A DNA stretch of 64,000 nucleotides from Gloeocapsa sp. PCC 7428 (GCF_000317555.1 NC_019745.1:2480001-2544000); one strand, 5' to 3'; counted from the stretch's first letter, positions 8,573-18,320 are shown. A program made the numbers and translations. The notes: generated by a model from the letters alone, not told the origin.

Positions 8573-10993
8573 TCACAAAGTAAAGTAGAAAGTTGCACCG
8601 CGATCGACTTGTGCTTCTGCCCAAACACGTCCGCCATGACGATGGATAATCCGCTGCACGATCGCTAAGCCGACACCTGTTCCCTCGTATTCTTCTGCAC
8701 GGTGCAACCGCTGGAAAACACCAAAAAGTTTATGCGCGTATTGCATATCAAAACCTACGCCATTGTCTTTGACGAAGTAGACGTGATGTCCCATGTTATC
8801 TTGTTGACAACCGATCGTAATGTGCGCAGCGGTGTTTTTGTGCGTATATTTCAATGCGTTTGATAGTAAATTCATCCAGACTTGCTTCATGAGTGCTGGA
8901 TCGGCTTCACACGCTGCTAGCGCTTCGATTGTGATTTCAACGTGCCGATTTTTTTGCTCCTCGGCTAAATCGATTAATACTTGACGCACGATCGCACTCG
9001 GTTCAACGCGTTGTTTTTTTAAGGGCGCGCGACTCAATCGCGAAAATGTCAGCAGATCGTCAATTAAGCATCCCATTTGTTGCGCGTTAGCTTGTACCAA
9101 TTGCAAATAACGTTGCGCCTCTGGAGTTAATTGCGCTGTGCAATCTTTTAAGAGAATCCGCGAAAAGCCATGGATCGCGCGTAAAGGGGCGCGGAGATCG
9201 TGCGATACCGAATACGAAAAGGCTTCTAGTTCTTTGTTGGCTAATTCAAGTTCCGCCGCGCGATTTTGCAAGTCGGCGTTGAGATAGCTAATTTCGGCTT
9301 CAGCGCGTTTGCGTTCAGCGAGTTCGGTTTGTGCTTGTTGGTAAAGTTCAGATTGTTGAATGGCGATCGCGAGTTGTGTTGCGAGTTGCTGAAGAAGATT
9401 GATTTCGATCAGTTGCCATTGGCGCGGTTTTGAACAATGATTAGCAACGAGTAATCCCCACAGTTGTTCTTCTTTTAAAATTGAGACGACTAAGTTGGCG
9501 CGCACCTCTAACTGTGCGAGTAGATCGGCATGACAAGGATTTAATCTGGCAGTGTAAATATCATCTACGACTTGAATTCTGCCTTGTCGATATAATTCGC
9601 GGTTCCCAGGATGGCTAAAAAAAGTATCTTTGATATTCTTGCCAGCAATCGAATTCCATTCAGGGGCTACCGATTCGACAACAACGATTCCACTCCAATC
9701 TGGCTCAAAGCGATAAATAAACACGCGCTCGGTTTGCAGAAACTGCCGCACTTCGGCGACAGTCGTGTTTAAAATTGTCGTCAAATCCAGTGACTGGCGG
9801 ATACGTCGTGTAATTTCCGCAACTAATAACTCGCGTTCGGTTTGCTGTAACTGAAATTTTGCCGCTTGGATGCGTTCGGTGATATCGCGATAAGTTGTGA
9901 CAATGCCTGCAACGGCTGGATCGTGCAGGAGATTATTGACAATCACTTCAAAATCTCGGACTTGTCCGCGTGCAGTACGTAAGCGAAATTCAGCAGAGAT
10001 ATTGACATTTGGATAATTTTTTGCTTTATCGAGAAGAGCAGCAGCGATCGCTTGGTCTTCCTGAAGAACAAAATCAAAAGTATGCTGCCATGCATCAGGT
10101 TCATAACCCAAGATGCGTTTAATCGAGGCGCTGGTGTAATTGACACGACCATTCGCAGCAATGACTGCAATAATATCCGAGGCATTTTGCACCAAAGAAC
10201 GAAAGCGTTCCTCGCTTTGACGTAACGCCTCAGCGCGCGCTGTTTCTGCAAGGAGTCGCTGATCGAACGTCGAAGACACAAGCGCAAGCATCAAGACAAC
10301 TAATGTCGCGATCGCAATCGCAATTCCCAGCAACGTGTTATCGATCGCTGGTGCTGGATTTTTGAGCAACTGTTGATTGTGCCTAAAACTCACTGCTGCC
10401 ATCGCGGTGTAATGCATTCCGGCGATCGCAAACCCCATGACAATCGCGCCACCGACTTGCCATTGACCTTGGGCTGTTGTCGCTTTTTGCAAGCGAAATG
10501 CCAATTGCAGTGCGACTAAAGAAGCACCGATCGCGATTGCCAGCGACAGCACAACTAACTTGGGATCGTATTCTGGAGTTGCAGCGAGGCGCATCGCTGC
10601 CATACCTGTGTAGTGCATCGCGGCGATACTTAACCCCATCACACTTCCGCCAGCAATCAGTTGCGGTAAGCCGAATTCACGACTGACGACCAATAAAGCA
10701 ATCCCAGAAGCAACGATCGCGACTCCCATCGAGAGCAAAACCAGCGGCAGGTCATAATGAATCGCAACGGGGAGGTTGTAAGCCAGCATCGCGATAAAGT
10801 GCATTGCCCAAATACCGATGCCCATAGCGATCGCGCCGCCACTTAACCAAAGTTTGCGAATTCGTCCAACCGCAACGGTAACGCGTCCAGATAAGCTTAA
10901 TGCAGTGTAAGAAGCAACAATCGCGATCGCAATCGACAGGAAGACAAGTCCTAGATCGTGATGGGATAACAATACATCAGTATCAGATATCAT
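8573..10993 (-). CDS. MHYT-PAS-GAF histidine kinase with cyanobacteriochrome-type bilin-binding GAF
   Basis: 806 aa from the ATG at 10993, which has an AGGAG/CAGGT upstream; the frame extends to a TTG at 11032 without a better site. Residues ~10-240 form a seven-helix MHYT domain with M-H-F, M-H-Y and M-H-Y motifs at about 64, 126 and 193; this is a membrane sensor type proposed in the literature to bind a metal and sense gases. A PAS domain (~260-375) and a GAF domain (~387-549) follow, then HisKA with H598 ([10 protein letters not shown]) and HATPase_c. The GAF has N-P-C487-H488, the bilin-attachment motif of cyanobacteriochromes, plus Y-R-F-E-P-D-W-S-G and V-V-D-D-I-Y. In the DXCF register it reads D456-T-F-F, so the second cysteine is absent. 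First gene of an operon with an Rcp1-type regulator and a second kinase. Photochemistry is inferred, not shown. Confidence 0.9.
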   Translation of the reverse strand: MISDTDVLLSHHDLGLVFLSIAIAIVASYTALSLSGRVTVAVGRIRKLWLSGGAIAMGIGIWAMHFIAMLAYNLPVAIHYDLPLVLLSMGVAIVASGIALLVVSREFGLPQLIAGGSVMGLSIAAMHYTGMAAMRLAATPEYDPKLVVLSLAIAIGASLVALQLAFRLQKATTAQGQWQVGGAIVMGFAIAGMHYTAMAAVSFRHNQQLLKNPAPAIDNTLLGIAIAIATLVVLMLALVSSTFDQRLLAETARAEALRQSEERFRSLVQNASDIIAVIAANGRVNYTSASIKRILGYEPDAWQHTFDFVLQEDQAIAAALLDKAKNYPNVNISAEFRLRTARGQVRDFEVIVNNLLHDPAVAGIVTTYRDITERIQAAKFQLQQTERELLVAEITRRIRQSLDLTTILNTTVAEVRQFLQTERVFIYRFEPDWSGIVVVESVAPEWNSIAGKNIKDTFFSHPGNRELYRQGRIQVVDDIYTARLNPCHADLLAQLEVRANLVVSILKEEQLWGLLVANHCSKPRQWQLIEINLLQQLATQLAIAIQQSELYQQAQTELAERKRAEAEISYLNADLQNRAAELELANKELEAFSYSVSHDLRAPLRAIHGFSRILLKDCTAQLTPEAQRYLQLVQANAQQMGCLIDDLLTFSRLSRAPLKKQRVEPSAIVRQVLIDLAEEQKNRHVEITIEALAACEADPALMKQVWMNLLSNALKYTHKNTAAHITIGCQQDNMGHHVYFVKDNGVGFDMQYAHKLFGVFQRLHRAEEYEGTGVGLAIVQRIIHRHGGRVWAEAQVDRGATFYFTL

Positions 10994-11051
10994 TCTTACC
11001 TGCTCTCCTGCGATAGCAAACAATGCTAACAAACGCTAAAACCGAGTGTCT

Positions 11052-11083
11052 ATAAAAAAAACCTCCCGATTTGAGAGGTTTTT
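11052..11083 (-). terminator. Rho-independent terminator of the repeat-protein gene
   Basis: A 9-bp perfect stem (AAAAACCTC at 11057-11065 pairing with GAGGTTTTT at 11075-11083) encloses a 9-base loop. On the minus strand it is followed by a run of T residues. It lies between the stop of the 1045-aa protein gene and the start of the MHYT kinase gene. It therefore separates the two minus-strand transcripts and implies that the kinase operon has its own promoter. Confidence 0.85.
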
Positions 11084-11112
11084 ACTGTCAATTAATTAAA
11101 ATTGCCGAATTT

Positions 11113-14100
11113 CTAGCTTAAAACAGCAATCACGCCACCCATCGCGGCTGCAATTGCTGAAACAACCGCAGTTGCAAACAGCCACCAAGCTGCACTTCCT
11201 GCCGCCTTGCGGGTTTCTTCCGCTTGTCGTTGCGCTTGAATCCTTACTTGTTCGAGCCGGCGTTGTGCTTCTTGTTGAACGCGTTCTGCACGTTGCAGCA
11301 CGTTGTTCCGCGCTCCTTCGATTTGGTCAATGATCCGGTTAGCATCGGCTTCCGAAATATCCTCGCGCGAACTCATAATCGCGACAAGCGTTTCGCGGTT
11401 AAACGAACCTAAGCGATCGCGAATCGCTTCAAAACCCGCTTGCGGATCGTCAAACAGCTTACGTACATCCTTTTTGATGCCATCGTAGTTGAGTTCGGGA
11501 CGATCGAGCGAATTCAAGTAATTGCGGATTCTGCCAAAAACGCCATCAATGACGTCTTGAATGCGGCGTTGAATTGCCCGTACTTGTTCTACGAATTGAT
11601 CGCGTACCGCCAGAACTTGATCGACAGTGCGCGCCGCTTCTTCTTCCGACATATCACCGCGCGCTTGTAGAAGTGCGATAATCGTCGAACGGTCAAAGTG
11701 TGATAGGCGATCGCTTAAACTTTCTACCCCTGCGCGCGGATCGTTGAGCAACAGGTTCAATTCGCGCTTAATCGCTTCAGGATTCAATTCGTCTTTACCT
11801 GTGCTGCGTAAATAATCTTCCAAGGTTTGTTGGAAGTTCTGTACACTTGCTTGCGTACGTGCTGCCAAGCGGCGCGGCGCACGAATAATGTCGCGAATCG
11901 AAACTTGAACTTGGTCGATAATTTGATTTACTTGGTCTTCGCTTAAGTCTTGGCGTTGACTCAACAGCTTCACCAACGTATCGCGATCGACCTGTGCAAG
12001 CCGTCGTCTGAGTGCAGCAGCACCTTCTTGCGGATTATCAAACAAACGCGCAAAGTCGCGCTGAATGCCTTCGGGATTGAGTGCTTCTTTCCCTGTGTTC
12101 CGCAAATATTCGGCGATCGTCTGCGTTACCGAATCGTACTGCTCTTTGGCTTTGCCTGCAATCATTTGCGGCGCGTGCGTAATGTCGTGCCACGTTCCTT
12201 CAACTTGATTCAGAATTTGGTTAATCTGCTCTTCGGATAAGTCATCACGCTGATTCAACAGCTGAACTAGCGTATCGCGGTTAAAACGCGATAACCGTGC
12301 TTGAACTGCGGCAGTTCCAGCTTGCGGATCTTCCAGCAGTTTTTGCAAATCGCGCTTGATTCCTTCCGGATTAAGTTCGTCTTTACCAGTATTACGCAGA
12401 TAAGACTCTAAATTAATCCACAGCGTTTCCGCTTGTTGTTTGGCTTGATCCGCAACGTTTTGCGACTCGAATAAAACTTGCTGGCGTACTTCTTCCACTC
12501 CATTAAGGATCGTTTCTGCTTCCTCTGGTGTGATGTCGTTACGTTGTAGCAAAATTTGTCTTAACGAACCGCGTTCTAACCGTGCCAGGCGTAATGTAAG
12601 TAATTCGTGATCTGCTTCGTCATCCTCTAACAAGGGCTTGAAATCTTGCTGCATTTTTTCAGGCGTCAGATCTGCCTTACTTGTTACGAGTAGATAACTT
12701 TCGACACGTCGCTGTAACTCTTGAACCGCTTCGCGTTCTTCTTCGGCTCGCACAACCGTCAAAACTTCTTGCCGAATGCTTTCTAGCTGATCGGCAATTT
12801 CTTGAATTTTGGCTTGCGTAAAGACACCGCGTTGTTGTAGTAGATCGACAAAATCCTGTCGCGAAATCTGCTCAAGCTGACGCCGCACGGTTCCTGGATC
12901 GGCGGCTGGATCGTACAAAACGTCACGAAATTCTTGATTAACTTTTTCGCGGTTAATTTGCCAAGAATATGTATTTAGCAAGTAGTTTTCGACATCTGCG
13001 CGAATCGTATTGTACGGTACAGCAGCACTTTTTATTCCTACTTGCTCGGCAACCTTTTCAGCTTGATCTGTTGCTTTATCTCGTGCTTGCGAAAGCGAAC
13101 TCAATATCTTCTCAACATCCAAGTCTGAAAGATCCGCTCGACCCATCACAAGCCCCATCAAGGTTGTCAAACCTTGCTGAAGCGACATGGGGATAGGTCC
13201 TCCTCCAGTATTGGAGTCTTGCTTTCCCTTGCCCGAACGTACTTCTGCAATCAGCTGGTCTACCTTGGCGCTTAATTCGTCCGTTTTGGCTTGCCCAGGT
13301 TGTACCGACTTGAGGTAGTCTATCAACTCACCCATACGGTCTTTTTGGGGTGCTTGCTGCGATACGACTTGTCGCCAGACACTTTCGAGTTGATCGACGA
13401 TGCGATTAATATCGCGCCGTGAAAGATCAGTACGACTGCTGACTAACTCTACAAATTTCTGGCGATCGATGTTCCGCAGATCTTCGGTACCCGCAATTTC
13501 TTTTAGCTGCGGATCGTTCAACAGATTTTCAAATTCCTTACGGATATTGGACAAGTTCAATTCGGGAGGACGAAGCGTGTCCAAATAATCTTCGATGTTT
13601 TCCCGAATTGTCATTGGGTCGATCGCGCTACCGAGTTCGCGACGTACCGCCGCCGCCGCTGCTTCAGCTGTGGCTACGACTTGGTTATTAACCGCCTTCG
13701 CCCCCAATGCAGCTGTTGCTGTACCAATAATTGCTTGCAATCCTGATGTTGCGGTATTGACAACTGAGCCGACTAGGGAACCTACAGTAGTGGAACTAAA
13801 CCAAAACAGGAGTAAAAAATATGCTCCCCAAATGACAAGTCCTAGAATCGCGCCTAGTCCTACGTCTAGCGTTAACAAGCTTAGCTTCACTGCCAAAAGA
13901 CAAGCAATGAACAAAGCAACACTAACTGTGACTAGTGTCCAAATTCCTACCGCAGTACCAATCTTACGAATCGTTCCTCCTACACTACCACCATCACTAC
14001 TCGATGAGTCTGAGTCTGAATCTGAGGAACGCCCTAAGAAAGAAATGCCAGCAGCAACCGAGAGGTTTGTTAACACCAACTGAATGGCAAAGGCAAGAAT

Positions 14101-14250
14101 AATACCAGAAATTAAAGCAACAAAGAATCTCGGTCCTGAGAAAACTAGTGCTGCTTCGGCTGGCGTTACCGCCCCTGGAGTGACTGGCACCTGCGCTATC
14201 CAAAATAGCGCTTGGTGTGGCTCCAGTAGTATTTCCGTATTCTCAAACAT
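11113..14250 (-). CDS. Membrane protein with seven and a half tandem ~80-residue helical repeats
   Basis: 1045 aa. Transmembrane helices lie near residues 42-60, 99-120 and 130-155, with a Ser/Asp-rich linker between the first two, and one at the extreme C-terminus (~1020-1043). Between them seven related units start near residues 215, 415, 512, 611, 709, 806 and 904. Each has the form Y-L-R-x-T-G-K-x-E-L-N-P-E-x-I-K-R-x, a D-P-Q-A-G turn, R-L-x-x-F-x-R-x-T-L-V-x-L-L, then R-x-D-L-S-E-E-x-x-N-x-I-x-x-Q-V. A second-half-only copy lies at ~361-393. The last five units are the most alike, suggesting recent duplication. AAGGG before the ATG at 14250 supports the start. Similar cyanobacterial proteins are sometimes labelled transporter, but nothing here shows transport. 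A scaffold or membrane-tethering role is speculation; function unknown. Confidence 0.85.
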   Translation of the reverse strand: MFENTEILLEPHQALFWIAQVPVTPGAVTPAEAALVFSGPRFFVALISGIILAFAIQLVLTNLSVAAGISFLGRSSDSDSDSSSSDGGSVGGTIRKIGTAVGIWTLVTVSVALFIACLLAVKLSLLTLDVGLGAILGLVIWGAYFLLLFWFSSTTVGSLVGSVVNTATSGLQAIIGTATAALGAKAVNNQVVATAEAAAAAVRRELGSAIDPMTIRENIEDYLDTLRPPELNLSNIRKEFENLLNDPQLKEIAGTEDLRNIDRQKFVELVSSRTDLSRRDINRIVDQLESVWRQVVSQQAPQKDRMGELIDYLKSVQPGQAKTDELSAKVDQLIAEVRSGKGKQDSNTGGGPIPMSLQQGLTTLMGLVMGRADLSDLDVEKILSSLSQARDKATDQAEKVAEQVGIKSAAVPYNTIRADVENYLLNTYSWQINREKVNQEFRDVLYDPAADPGTVRRQLEQISRQDFVDLLQQRGVFTQAKIQEIADQLESIRQEVLTVVRAEEEREAVQELQRRVESYLLVTSKADLTPEKMQQDFKPLLEDDEADHELLTLRLARLERGSLRQILLQRNDITPEEAETILNGVEEVRQQVLFESQNVADQAKQQAETLWINLESYLRNTGKDELNPEGIKRDLQKLLEDPQAGTAAVQARLSRFNRDTLVQLLNQRDDLSEEQINQILNQVEGTWHDITHAPQMIAGKAKEQYDSVTQTIAEYLRNTGKEALNPEGIQRDFARLFDNPQEGAAALRRRLAQVDRDTLVKLLSQRQDLSEDQVNQIIDQVQVSIRDIIRAPRRLAARTQASVQNFQQTLEDYLRSTGKDELNPEAIKRELNLLLNDPRAGVESLSDRLSHFDRSTIIALLQARGDMSEEEAARTVDQVLAVRDQFVEQVRAIQRRIQDVIDGVFGRIRNYLNSLDRPELNYDGIKKDVRKLFDDPQAGFEAIRDRLGSFNRETLVAIMSSREDISEADANRIIDQIEGARNNVLQRAERVQQEAQRRLEQVRIQAQRQAEETRKAAGSAAWWLFATAVVSAIAAAMGGVIAVLS

Positions 14251-14253
14251 GAT

Positions 14254-14655
14254 ATCCCTTCGTCAAAGCCTAAATCAGGGTAAATTATAAGATTACATGA
14301 GAAAAAACTCTGTATCTTCAGCAATACTCAACTTTTTAGCTCAGAGTCTTTGAATCGGATAGGCTAAAGCATCCCCCTAAGGTCTGAAAACTTGTATCCC
14401 AAACAAAATTAGGTAAGCACAAGAATCAATAAAGTCTAGTAGCTTTCCTTACTCTAACTTTATTAACCTACGGCAAAATGTAACACTTTATTGAAATCTT
14501 TGAAGAATTACACCCTCCAACGGTGGAATTACTACCTTTAAAAATACCCTAAGAATCGCTCTTTAGACTTGGCTGAAGTTTGTATCTATAGACAGAAAGC
14601 ATCGCTAAAATAGGTCGATACAGTTAAAGCATCAGAGATTTTTTCGGAGCAAATT
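14254..14655. other. Divergent intergenic region between repeat-protein gene and hli
   Basis: About 400 bp, AT-rich, separating two divergently transcribed genes, so it must hold both promoters. I looked for HLR1 (RpaB) repeats upstream of hli and found only an isolated half-like GTTACATT on the minus strand near 14480, which is not enough to call. No gene, RNA or repeat recognised. Confidence 0.5.
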
Positions 14656-14853
14656 ATGGATAGCAACACAAATCTACCTCCAGTCGCTAAAGAGTATAAC
14701 GGCAAAGACCGCAACGCTTTTCTGTTTGGCTGGAATCCACAAGCTGAAATCTGGAACGGACGCTTAGCAATGATTGGCTTTCTCGCCTATTTACTCTGGG
14801 ATTTAGCCGGTTATAGCGTTCTGCGCGATGTATTACACTTGATGAGCTACTAA
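14656..14853 (+). CDS. High-light-inducible protein (HLIP / small CAB-like protein)
   Basis: 65-aa single-helix chlorophyll-binding protein of the thylakoid membrane. The diagnostic motif I-W-N-G-R-L-A-M-I-G-F at residues ~33-43 contains the Glu/Asn/Arg chlorophyll ligands (A-E-I-W-N-G-R), followed by one membrane helix L-A-Y-L-L-W-D-L-A. The N-terminus F-G-W-N-P-Q-A-E is typical. HLIPs protect and assist photosystem II assembly by binding chlorophyll and carotenoid, and are induced by high light and other stresses. GGAG at 14646-14649 gives a good ribosome binding site. A hairpin with a T run follows. The family has several paralogues per genome, so I do not assign a specific hli/scp name. 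Confidence 0.93.
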   Translation: MDSNTNLPPVAKEYNGKDRNAFLFGWNPQAEIWNGRLAMIGFLAYLLWDLAGYSVLRDVLHLMSY

Positions 14854-14864
14854 CTTCAAAGCAC

Positions 14865-14927
14865 TCGCTCACGGATGCGTTGGTTACAAATATAAAGCGC
14901 CTATTCGTGAGCGAAGGTATATTTTTT
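14865..14927 (+). terminator. Probable terminator downstream of hli
   Basis: A perfect 9-bp stem, TCGCTCACG (14865-14873) with CGTGAGCGA (14906-14914), encloses a 32-base loop and is followed within a few bases by a run of seven T residues. The long loop lowers confidence, but position and T tract fit a rho-independent terminator for the hli transcript. Confidence 0.6.
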
Positions 14928-15230
14928 TATGTTAAATGGGTTTCGCTTGAGAATAAATTTGATTTGATTAATGTCAGTCTAGGGAAATTTTTAACTAAAT
15001 CACAAGCGGGAACGTAGTAGTTTTTTGAATTAAAATTAATGTTTAAGATGCGATTCAAGTATATTTTCAAATCGCAATAGCTACTCAAGAAAAGATATTT
15101 TATAATTTGTCATTAAGCAAAAAATATTTCCATCGCTTGGCTTCAAGGTAACGAATTCCTATACAGATAAATTTGAGAAGATTATCTGGAGATGGCGTGC
15201 GCTTCACAACAAACACGCCATCGTAATACG
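14928..15230. other. AT-rich spacer between hli and the carotenoid oxygenase gene
   Basis: About 300 bp between two convergent genes. It is rich in A/T with no open frame of note, and no RNA gene or repeat was recognised. The minus-strand oxygenase gene ends just inside its right edge. Confidence 0.5.
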
Positions 15231-16727
15231 TCAGATATCAGCTGATGGGATAAAAACTTCGGATGTAAAGCTACCATGTAATCCATAAGGAACATGATGC
15301 TTGAGGTGGAGACGCGCGATCGCACCTTGCTCTAAATTACGCGCATCTAAAATCACGATATCCGAACGATGGTACGTTGCATCGTAGACTAACGCCAATA
15401 TCCAGCCATCATCTTCGCTTTCACCGCCAGGGCGTTCTACAAAAATTGGTTCGCTGATAAAGCCGCGTGGTGCAGCACTCCACAATTGTCGCTGTCCTGA
15501 TTCTAAATCAACCTTGAGAATTGCTTGCAATGGCGCATTTCCAGTCGCCGCGTGCGCTGCACCCATATACAAGTAACGACAAGCACGCCCGACTTTTTCA
15601 GGGTGCATCGTGGGAAACTCACAACAGCGTGGTTCAATTAATCCTCGCGATACTGTCTTCTGCTGCAAGTTGACATGAAAGCGCCACATCTGTCCTGGTT
15701 TAAGTGCATCAAAATCAACTTGTTTGAAATCACTTCCGGCTTCAACTTCAGGAAAAGATTCATAACAAATCGAGTCAATGAAAATTTCATCACCTTGCTC
15801 AAACGCATTCGCATGATGAAAGACAAAACCAGATCGCGTTTCTAAAATTTGTACTTGTCGCGATTTATGTCGACCAATCACAACAATGCGGGTAGGTTGA
15901 TTTGGGAGAAACTTGATACATTCTCCCGCACCGCGCAAACCTAAAACAAAAGGAATTGGATTAAATGCGATCGGGTTTTGAAAGAAGATGCAGTAATTTT
16001 CAGTGATAGCAAAATCGTGAATAAAGGCGAATCCAGGAACATTGTGCGCGTGTTGGCGAATCACGTTACCCGCTGGATCTAATTCAAAAATCGTAATTGT
16101 CGAAGACAAACCAGGCTTAATCGAGAAGTTGACCATGCACGGTGCGCCACCATCCTGATTACACCTCGGATCAATTCGCGGATGTGCAGCAAAAGCTTCG
16201 CCATCAGCTAAAACACCGTTGAGTGAGTCTTTACCCAAAGTTTCCAGCGTTACCGGATCGAGGCGGTGGGGATCAGCGGCTTCCCATAATGCTAGAAGTT
16301 TACTGCCCCAGTAGACAACGTTGGTATTGGCGATATTTTTCAATCGCAGATCGAAAGCGTTTGCTAGCCAACCACCAGGCTTTTGCGTACCAAAAACACC
16401 ACGATAGAGAATTTTGCCAGCTTTTTGTTCTTCTATGAACGCAGTAGTACGGATGAAACGATTACGGAAGTGCGCGCGACCATCTTTAAAGGCGATCGCA
16501 CTAATCATGCCATCACCATCAAACGGATGATGAATTGGAGTACCATTAATATCTAATAACGCTGGACCATTGCGGAACAAAGTTCCTTGCAATTCTGGCG
16601 GAATTTGCCCCTCAATGTCGTCAATCCAGTAATCGTATTCAGTTTTGAGTGATTCATATCCTCCTTGCCAATCCTGGCGTTGATAGGAGTGTGTAGGAAC
16701 TGTAGATGCGCGTTCGTGAAGTTGCAT
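15231..16727 (-). CDS. Carotenoid cleavage oxygenase (apocarotenoid-15,15'-oxygenase type)
   Basis: 498 aa, the full length of this family. These non-haem Fe(II) enzymes fold as a seven-bladed beta-propeller and cleave a conjugated double bond of (apo)carotenoids with O2; the Synechocystis enzyme makes retinal from apocarotenals. The four iron-ligand histidines are present at H182 (A-A-H-P-R), H237 (F-I-H-D-F), H304 (V-F-H-H-A-N) and H484 (G-L-H-G-S-F), almost the same numbering I recall for the Synechocystis ACO. The N-terminal G-T-L-F-R-N-G-P and H-H-P-F-D-G-D-G-M motifs are also typical. It probably acts at the membrane surface. It is 40 bp downstream of the transporter gene on the same strand, so they may share a transcript. 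The exact substrate cannot be read from sequence. Confidence 0.92.
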   Translation of the reverse strand: MQLHERASTVPTHSYQRQDWQGGYESLKTEYDYWIDDIEGQIPPELQGTLFRNGPALLDINGTPIHHPFDGDGMISAIAFKDGRAHFRNRFIRTTAFIEEQKAGKILYRGVFGTQKPGGWLANAFDLRLKNIANTNVVYWGSKLLALWEAADPHRLDPVTLETLGKDSLNGVLADGEAFAAHPRIDPRCNQDGGAPCMVNFSIKPGLSSTITIFELDPAGNVIRQHAHNVPGFAFIHDFAITENYCIFFQNPIAFNPIPFVLGLRGAGECIKFLPNQPTRIVVIGRHKSRQVQILETRSGFVFHHANAFEQGDEIFIDSICYESFPEVEAGSDFKQVDFDALKPGQMWRFHVNLQQKTVSRGLIEPRCCEFPTMHPEKVGRACRYLYMGAAHAATGNAPLQAILKVDLESGQRQLWSAAPRGFISEPIFVERPGGESEDDGWILALVYDATYHRSDIVILDARNLEQGAIARLHLKHHVPYGLHGSFTSEVFIPSADI

Positions 16728-16767
16728 AGCTGTAGTGGCTAATTGTTAAAGACTATAAAGCTAAAAT

Positions 16768-18213
16768 CTACTCTGCGGGTTCTTCGGCTGGCTGTTGCAA
16801 AAGTGACTGCGGAACTAACTCAGACATCAATTCTGGTAACAATCCTTGTCCAAGTTGCTTAGTAGGAGTCGCATCAGTATCGATTGCAACATCCGGTTCA
16901 ATTGTCTGAGTTGTGATTTCGGTTGCCGGTAGCCAATTGAGAAACGGTAATGGTAGTAGTGTGCTGACGTTCGCAATGACAACCAGTATCCAGAGGTTTT
17001 GAAAGTTGGTTTGCGTAATCCCCATCCAATGCATGAGTAACGCGCCTAATTGATAGGAAAGCAACCCTCCTAAATTAGAAATCGACATTAACAGTGCAAA
17101 TAAGGTTGCTTCCACCCCTGGAGGGCATAAACGTGCTGCTAATACTAAAACTGGCATATACGCAATCTGCCCCATCACTGTGAGGATCAGATTATCGCCA
17201 ATACTAAACCAATGATCGTCAATTCCTAAAGCACGGTTAGTATGAGTTACGAGCAGTAACATACTCATTCCTAAAACGGCTGAGAGTACGGTACTCCACC
17301 CAAAAATGACGCGAAACGGGACACTTTTCAAAAAGCGATGAAACAACCACACGCCAAGAAGCGAAGCGATGCTGGTGACTAGGCGGACTCTGCCTAAAAA
17401 CTCTGGTTCAAATCCTAATTCGTTTGTCGTGAAGAAAAAGAAAGCCGCGTCAGCTGTGGGAGTTGCTTGCCAAATGAAGACAAATGCGGTAGGAAGCCAA
17501 ATAGCTTTTTGCGCGATCGCTTTGCGTAATTCTCCCAGTTGATGCTTGACAGTCGATAAATCTGGTTTCTCGCTGACAGGAGACTCGCTAATCAACCAAG
17601 CAACTACCGAGACAATCAACGGAAAAGAAGCCGTAATCCAAAAAATGGTACGCGTAGAAAAGTGTTCGAGGAGTAATCCACTAAAATACGCAGTAATTAA
17701 GCCACCAAAAGCTGATGCGCCCCAACACAGCGATTGTAATGAGCCAACCTCTCCTTGCGATTCGGCGCGCGCACGTTCTACGACAAGCGAGTCAACAATG
17801 ACATCACCGATCGCGACTGACAAAGAACCAAGTGCGAGTGCTAAGGTTGCAGCGGTGGAACTATGGACGAGTGTTGCCAAACCCACCCAGGAAAGCGACC
17901 CTAAGATCCCTGACAAGATGAGGTAAGGACGCCGGCGGTATCCGAGAATCGGCAAACCATCTGAAATGAACCCAAATAGAGGTTTAACGATCCAAGGCAA
18001 CGCCACAATCCCAAATAGCGCTGATACCTCAGCTGGACTTAAGCCCAACTCATCTTTGAGGAAAAAGCTTACCGCTAACCGCGCCAACCCCAGAATCCCT
18101 TGCACAAAGTAAACTACTAGAATGCCGAGTAACTCTGGAGTGGGTTCGTGACCAAAAAACACTGCTTTTGTCAAAGAGTTTTTCAAACTCGTACCACTTG
18201 GAGAAATAAACAT
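16768..18213 (-). CDS. Folate/biopterin transporter family (FBT) MFS protein
   Basis: 481 aa with about 12 predicted transmembrane helices. It matches the FBT/BT1 branch of the major facilitator superfamily, whose cyanobacterial and plastid members carry folates: Y-F-V-Q-G-I-L-G-L-A-R-L-A near the N-terminus, then L-P-W-I-V-K-P-L-F-G-F-I-S-D with G-Y-R-R-R-P-Y, and the acidic motif A-I-G-D-V-I-V-D-S-L-V-V-E-R-A-R. The last ~60 residues are a hydrophilic Glu/Pro-rich tail. ATG at 18213 is a clear start. Substrate is inferred from family membership only. folP, which acts in folate synthesis, is 44 kb away, so there is no local operon link. Confidence 0.85.
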   Translation of the reverse strand: MFISPSGTSLKNSLTKAVFFGHEPTPELLGILVVYFVQGILGLARLAVSFFLKDELGLSPAEVSALFGIVALPWIVKPLFGFISDGLPILGYRRRPYLILSGILGSLSWVGLATLVHSSTAATLALALGSLSVAIGDVIVDSLVVERARAESQGEVGSLQSLCWGASAFGGLITAYFSGLLLEHFSTRTIFWITASFPLIVSVVAWLISESPVSEKPDLSTVKHQLGELRKAIAQKAIWLPTAFVFIWQATPTADAAFFFFTTNELGFEPEFLGRVRLVTSIASLLGVWLFHRFLKSVPFRVIFGWSTVLSAVLGMSMLLLVTHTNRALGIDDHWFSIGDNLILTVMGQIAYMPVLVLAARLCPPGVEATLFALLMSISNLGGLLSYQLGALLMHWMGITQTNFQNLWILVVIANVSTLLPLPFLNWLPATEITTQTIEPDVAIDTDATPTKQLGQGLLPELMSELVPQSLLQQPAEEPAE

Positions 18214-18320
18214 TGATAATTCTTAATAAATATCAATGATTACTATAGTATCCATCTACCCTAGGATGTGTAACCCCTATGTCAAAGAAGGGAGCAGAGG
18301 ACGCAGAGGGGCAGAGGACG

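Noticed and set aside
13595-14083. 162-codon plus-strand open frame opposite the repeat-protein gene
   Set aside because: It lies entirely antisense to a well-supported membrane protein gene and its translation is low-complexity Ala/Val/Thr sequence; it mirrors the codon use of the real gene.
14285-14655. HLR1 (RpaB) element upstream of the high-light-inducible gene
   Set aside because: Only one half-like site, GTTACATT on the minus strand near 14480; the second repeat at the required spacing is missing.
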